Shown here piece by piece: positions 12,974-13,742 of a stretch of DNA of 13,742 nucleotides. The notes beneath the pieces are model-generated. The model worked only from the letters and a program-made list of their open reading frames with translations, was not told where the DNA came from and ran no database searches. Position numbers and translations under genes: made by a program. Source of the stretch: JAPLDP01 sp964628285 (GTDB lineage: Bacteria; Bacteroidota; Bacteroidia; Bacteroidales; JAGONC01); NCBI GenBank assembly GCA_964628285.1, contig CAZVNP010000068.1, positions 1 through 13,742 on the forward strand. Direction: 5' to 3'. Within the stretch, counting starts at the first letter, position 1; every line of letters starts with the position of its first letter.

Positions 12974-13742
12974 TCATGGCCATCGTTTTCCCTGCCAGGT
13001 GTTGCGTTCTTCCAGGCGTTTCTCTATCATCGCCAGCACCTGATCATAACGCACCAGGCCCCAGCCCGGGCCGGCCAGATAACGCGGCGGCATCTCGGCG
13101 GCAAAGCGCTCGATCATGATGCCTGGATGGAGACGCTCGGTGAAATCGATGATGAAGTCGATGTATTCATCCAGACTGAAGAGATGGTAACTCTCCGGGT
13201 GGTTTGAATAATCCAGGGCTGTGGCGGTGTTTTTTACGATGAGCAGCTGATGGAATTTGATGGTGGTCAGGGGCAGCTGCGAGACGGTAGCTGCTGCTGC
13301 CAGCATCTCTTCTTTTGTTTCACCCGGAAGACCGAATATCAGGTGAGCACCGGTCATGATACCCCGGGCTGCTGTGCAGGTAATGGCTTCAACCGACTGC
13401 TCATAGGTATGGCCACGGTTCACTCTCCTCAGGGTCCTGTCGTAACATGATTCGATGCCATATTCCACGATAACGGTGTATTCCTTGGCAAGCTCCTGCA
13501 GATAATCCAATATCTCATCCCCCACACAGTCGGGCCGTGTACCCAGCACCAGCCCCGTGACACCGGGGTAGGCCAGCGCTTCCGCATATTTTCTTTTCAG
13601 CTCTTCCAGGGGGGCATAGGTATTGGAATAGGGCTGGAAGTAAGCCAGATATCTGTTGGCACGACGGTAGCGGCGTGAATGAAATTCAATGCCCTCGCGG
13701 AGCTGACGGGTGATGGATTTACCGGGGTTACAGTAAGATGGA
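12974..13742 (-). CDS. Radical SAM protein, YhcC/TIGR01212-like (partial, N-terminus outside window)
   Basis: The frame stays open from the stop at 12974 to the right window edge, giving about 255 residues of the C-terminal part. It starts near PSYCNPGKSITRQLREGIEF (20 residues) and continues through YLAYFQPYSNTYAP, VTGLVLGTRPDCV, VEYGIESCYDRTLRRVNRGH (20 residues) and GAHLIFGLPGE. These are hallmarks of the YhcC-like radical SAM family, whose reaction is not well established. The iron-sulfur CxxxCxxC motif should lie upstream, beyond the window, so it cannot be confirmed here. The internal GTG at 13549 is not the true start. The gene is convergent with the RHH gene, 21 nt apart, with no obvious terminator between. 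Confidence 0.9.
   Translation of the reverse strand, partial: PSYCNPGKSITRQLREGIEFHSRRYRRANRYLAYFQPYSNTYAPLEELKRKYAEALAYPGVTGLVLGTRPDCVGDEILDYLQELAKEYTVIVEYGIESCYDRTLRRVNRGHTYEQSVEAITCTAARGIMTGAHLIFGLPGETKEEMLAAAATVSQLPLTTIKFHQLLIVKNTATALDYSNHPESYHLFSLDEYIDFIIDFTERLHPGIMIERFAAEMPPRYLAGPGWGLVRYDQVLAMIEKRLEERNTWQGKRWP

Noticed and set aside
13549..13742. Radical SAM gene starting at the internal GTG at 13549
   Set aside because: The frame stays open to the window edge and upstream codons encode conserved family sequence, so the gene is cut by the window rather than short.

Overview
The window looks like chromosomal, mostly core-genome DNA from a Bacteroidota (Bacteroidales-like) bacterium. Three things support this. 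A very large secreted protein ends in a type IX secretion (Por) C-terminal sorting domain. Several intergenic regions carry the Bacteroidota-type promoter (TTTG about -33, TAnnTTTG about -7). Shine-Dalgarno sequences are weak or absent. The order pyrE / SRPBCC / birA / rsfS / ftsH / cdsA / psd also fits that phylum, from general recall rather than from a search. I see no tRNA, rRNA, CRISPR array, insertion sequence, phage gene or plasmid function.

Layout. (1) 89-4456, minus: a 1455-residue modular surface or secreted protein with a duplicated ~155-residue module, carboxypeptidase-regulatory-like repeats, MAM/jelly-roll-like and Fn3-like modules, and a T9SS sorting domain. (2) 4457-4670: divergent intergenic region with a good promoter on each strand. 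(3) 4671-5777, plus: pyrE and a small SRPBCC-fold protein. (4) 5772-6527, minus: birA, convergent with the SRPBCC gene and overlapping it by 6 bp. (5) 6528-6776: second divergent promoter region. (6) 6777-9909, plus: rsfS, ftsH and a LutC/LUD-domain gene, closely spaced. (7) 9910-10010: internal promoter, followed by a DUF2007 protein, cdsA and psd (10011-11703). (8) 11704-11914: gap with two short tandem-repeat tracts, a GC-rich hairpin and a candidate promoter. (9) 11915-12952, plus: an SPFH/Band-7 membrane protein and, 3 nt later, a 55-residue Arc-type ribbon-helix-helix protein. (10) 12974-13742, minus: the C-terminal part of a YhcC/TIGR01212-like radical SAM protein, cut by the window edge.

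How the genes fit together. Most products are housekeeping: pyrimidine synthesis (PyrE), biotin attachment (BirA), ribosome silencing (RsfS), membrane proteolysis (FtsH) and phosphatidylethanolamine synthesis (CdsA, Psd). The stretch ftsH to SPFH groups membrane proteolysis, phospholipid synthesis and a membrane-scaffold protein. In other organisms SPFH proteins partner FtsH-type proteases, so this may be a membrane-homeostasis neighbourhood. The SPFH-RHH pair and the stand-alone LUD gene are the least explained parts. I find no clear evidence of a wholly new system.
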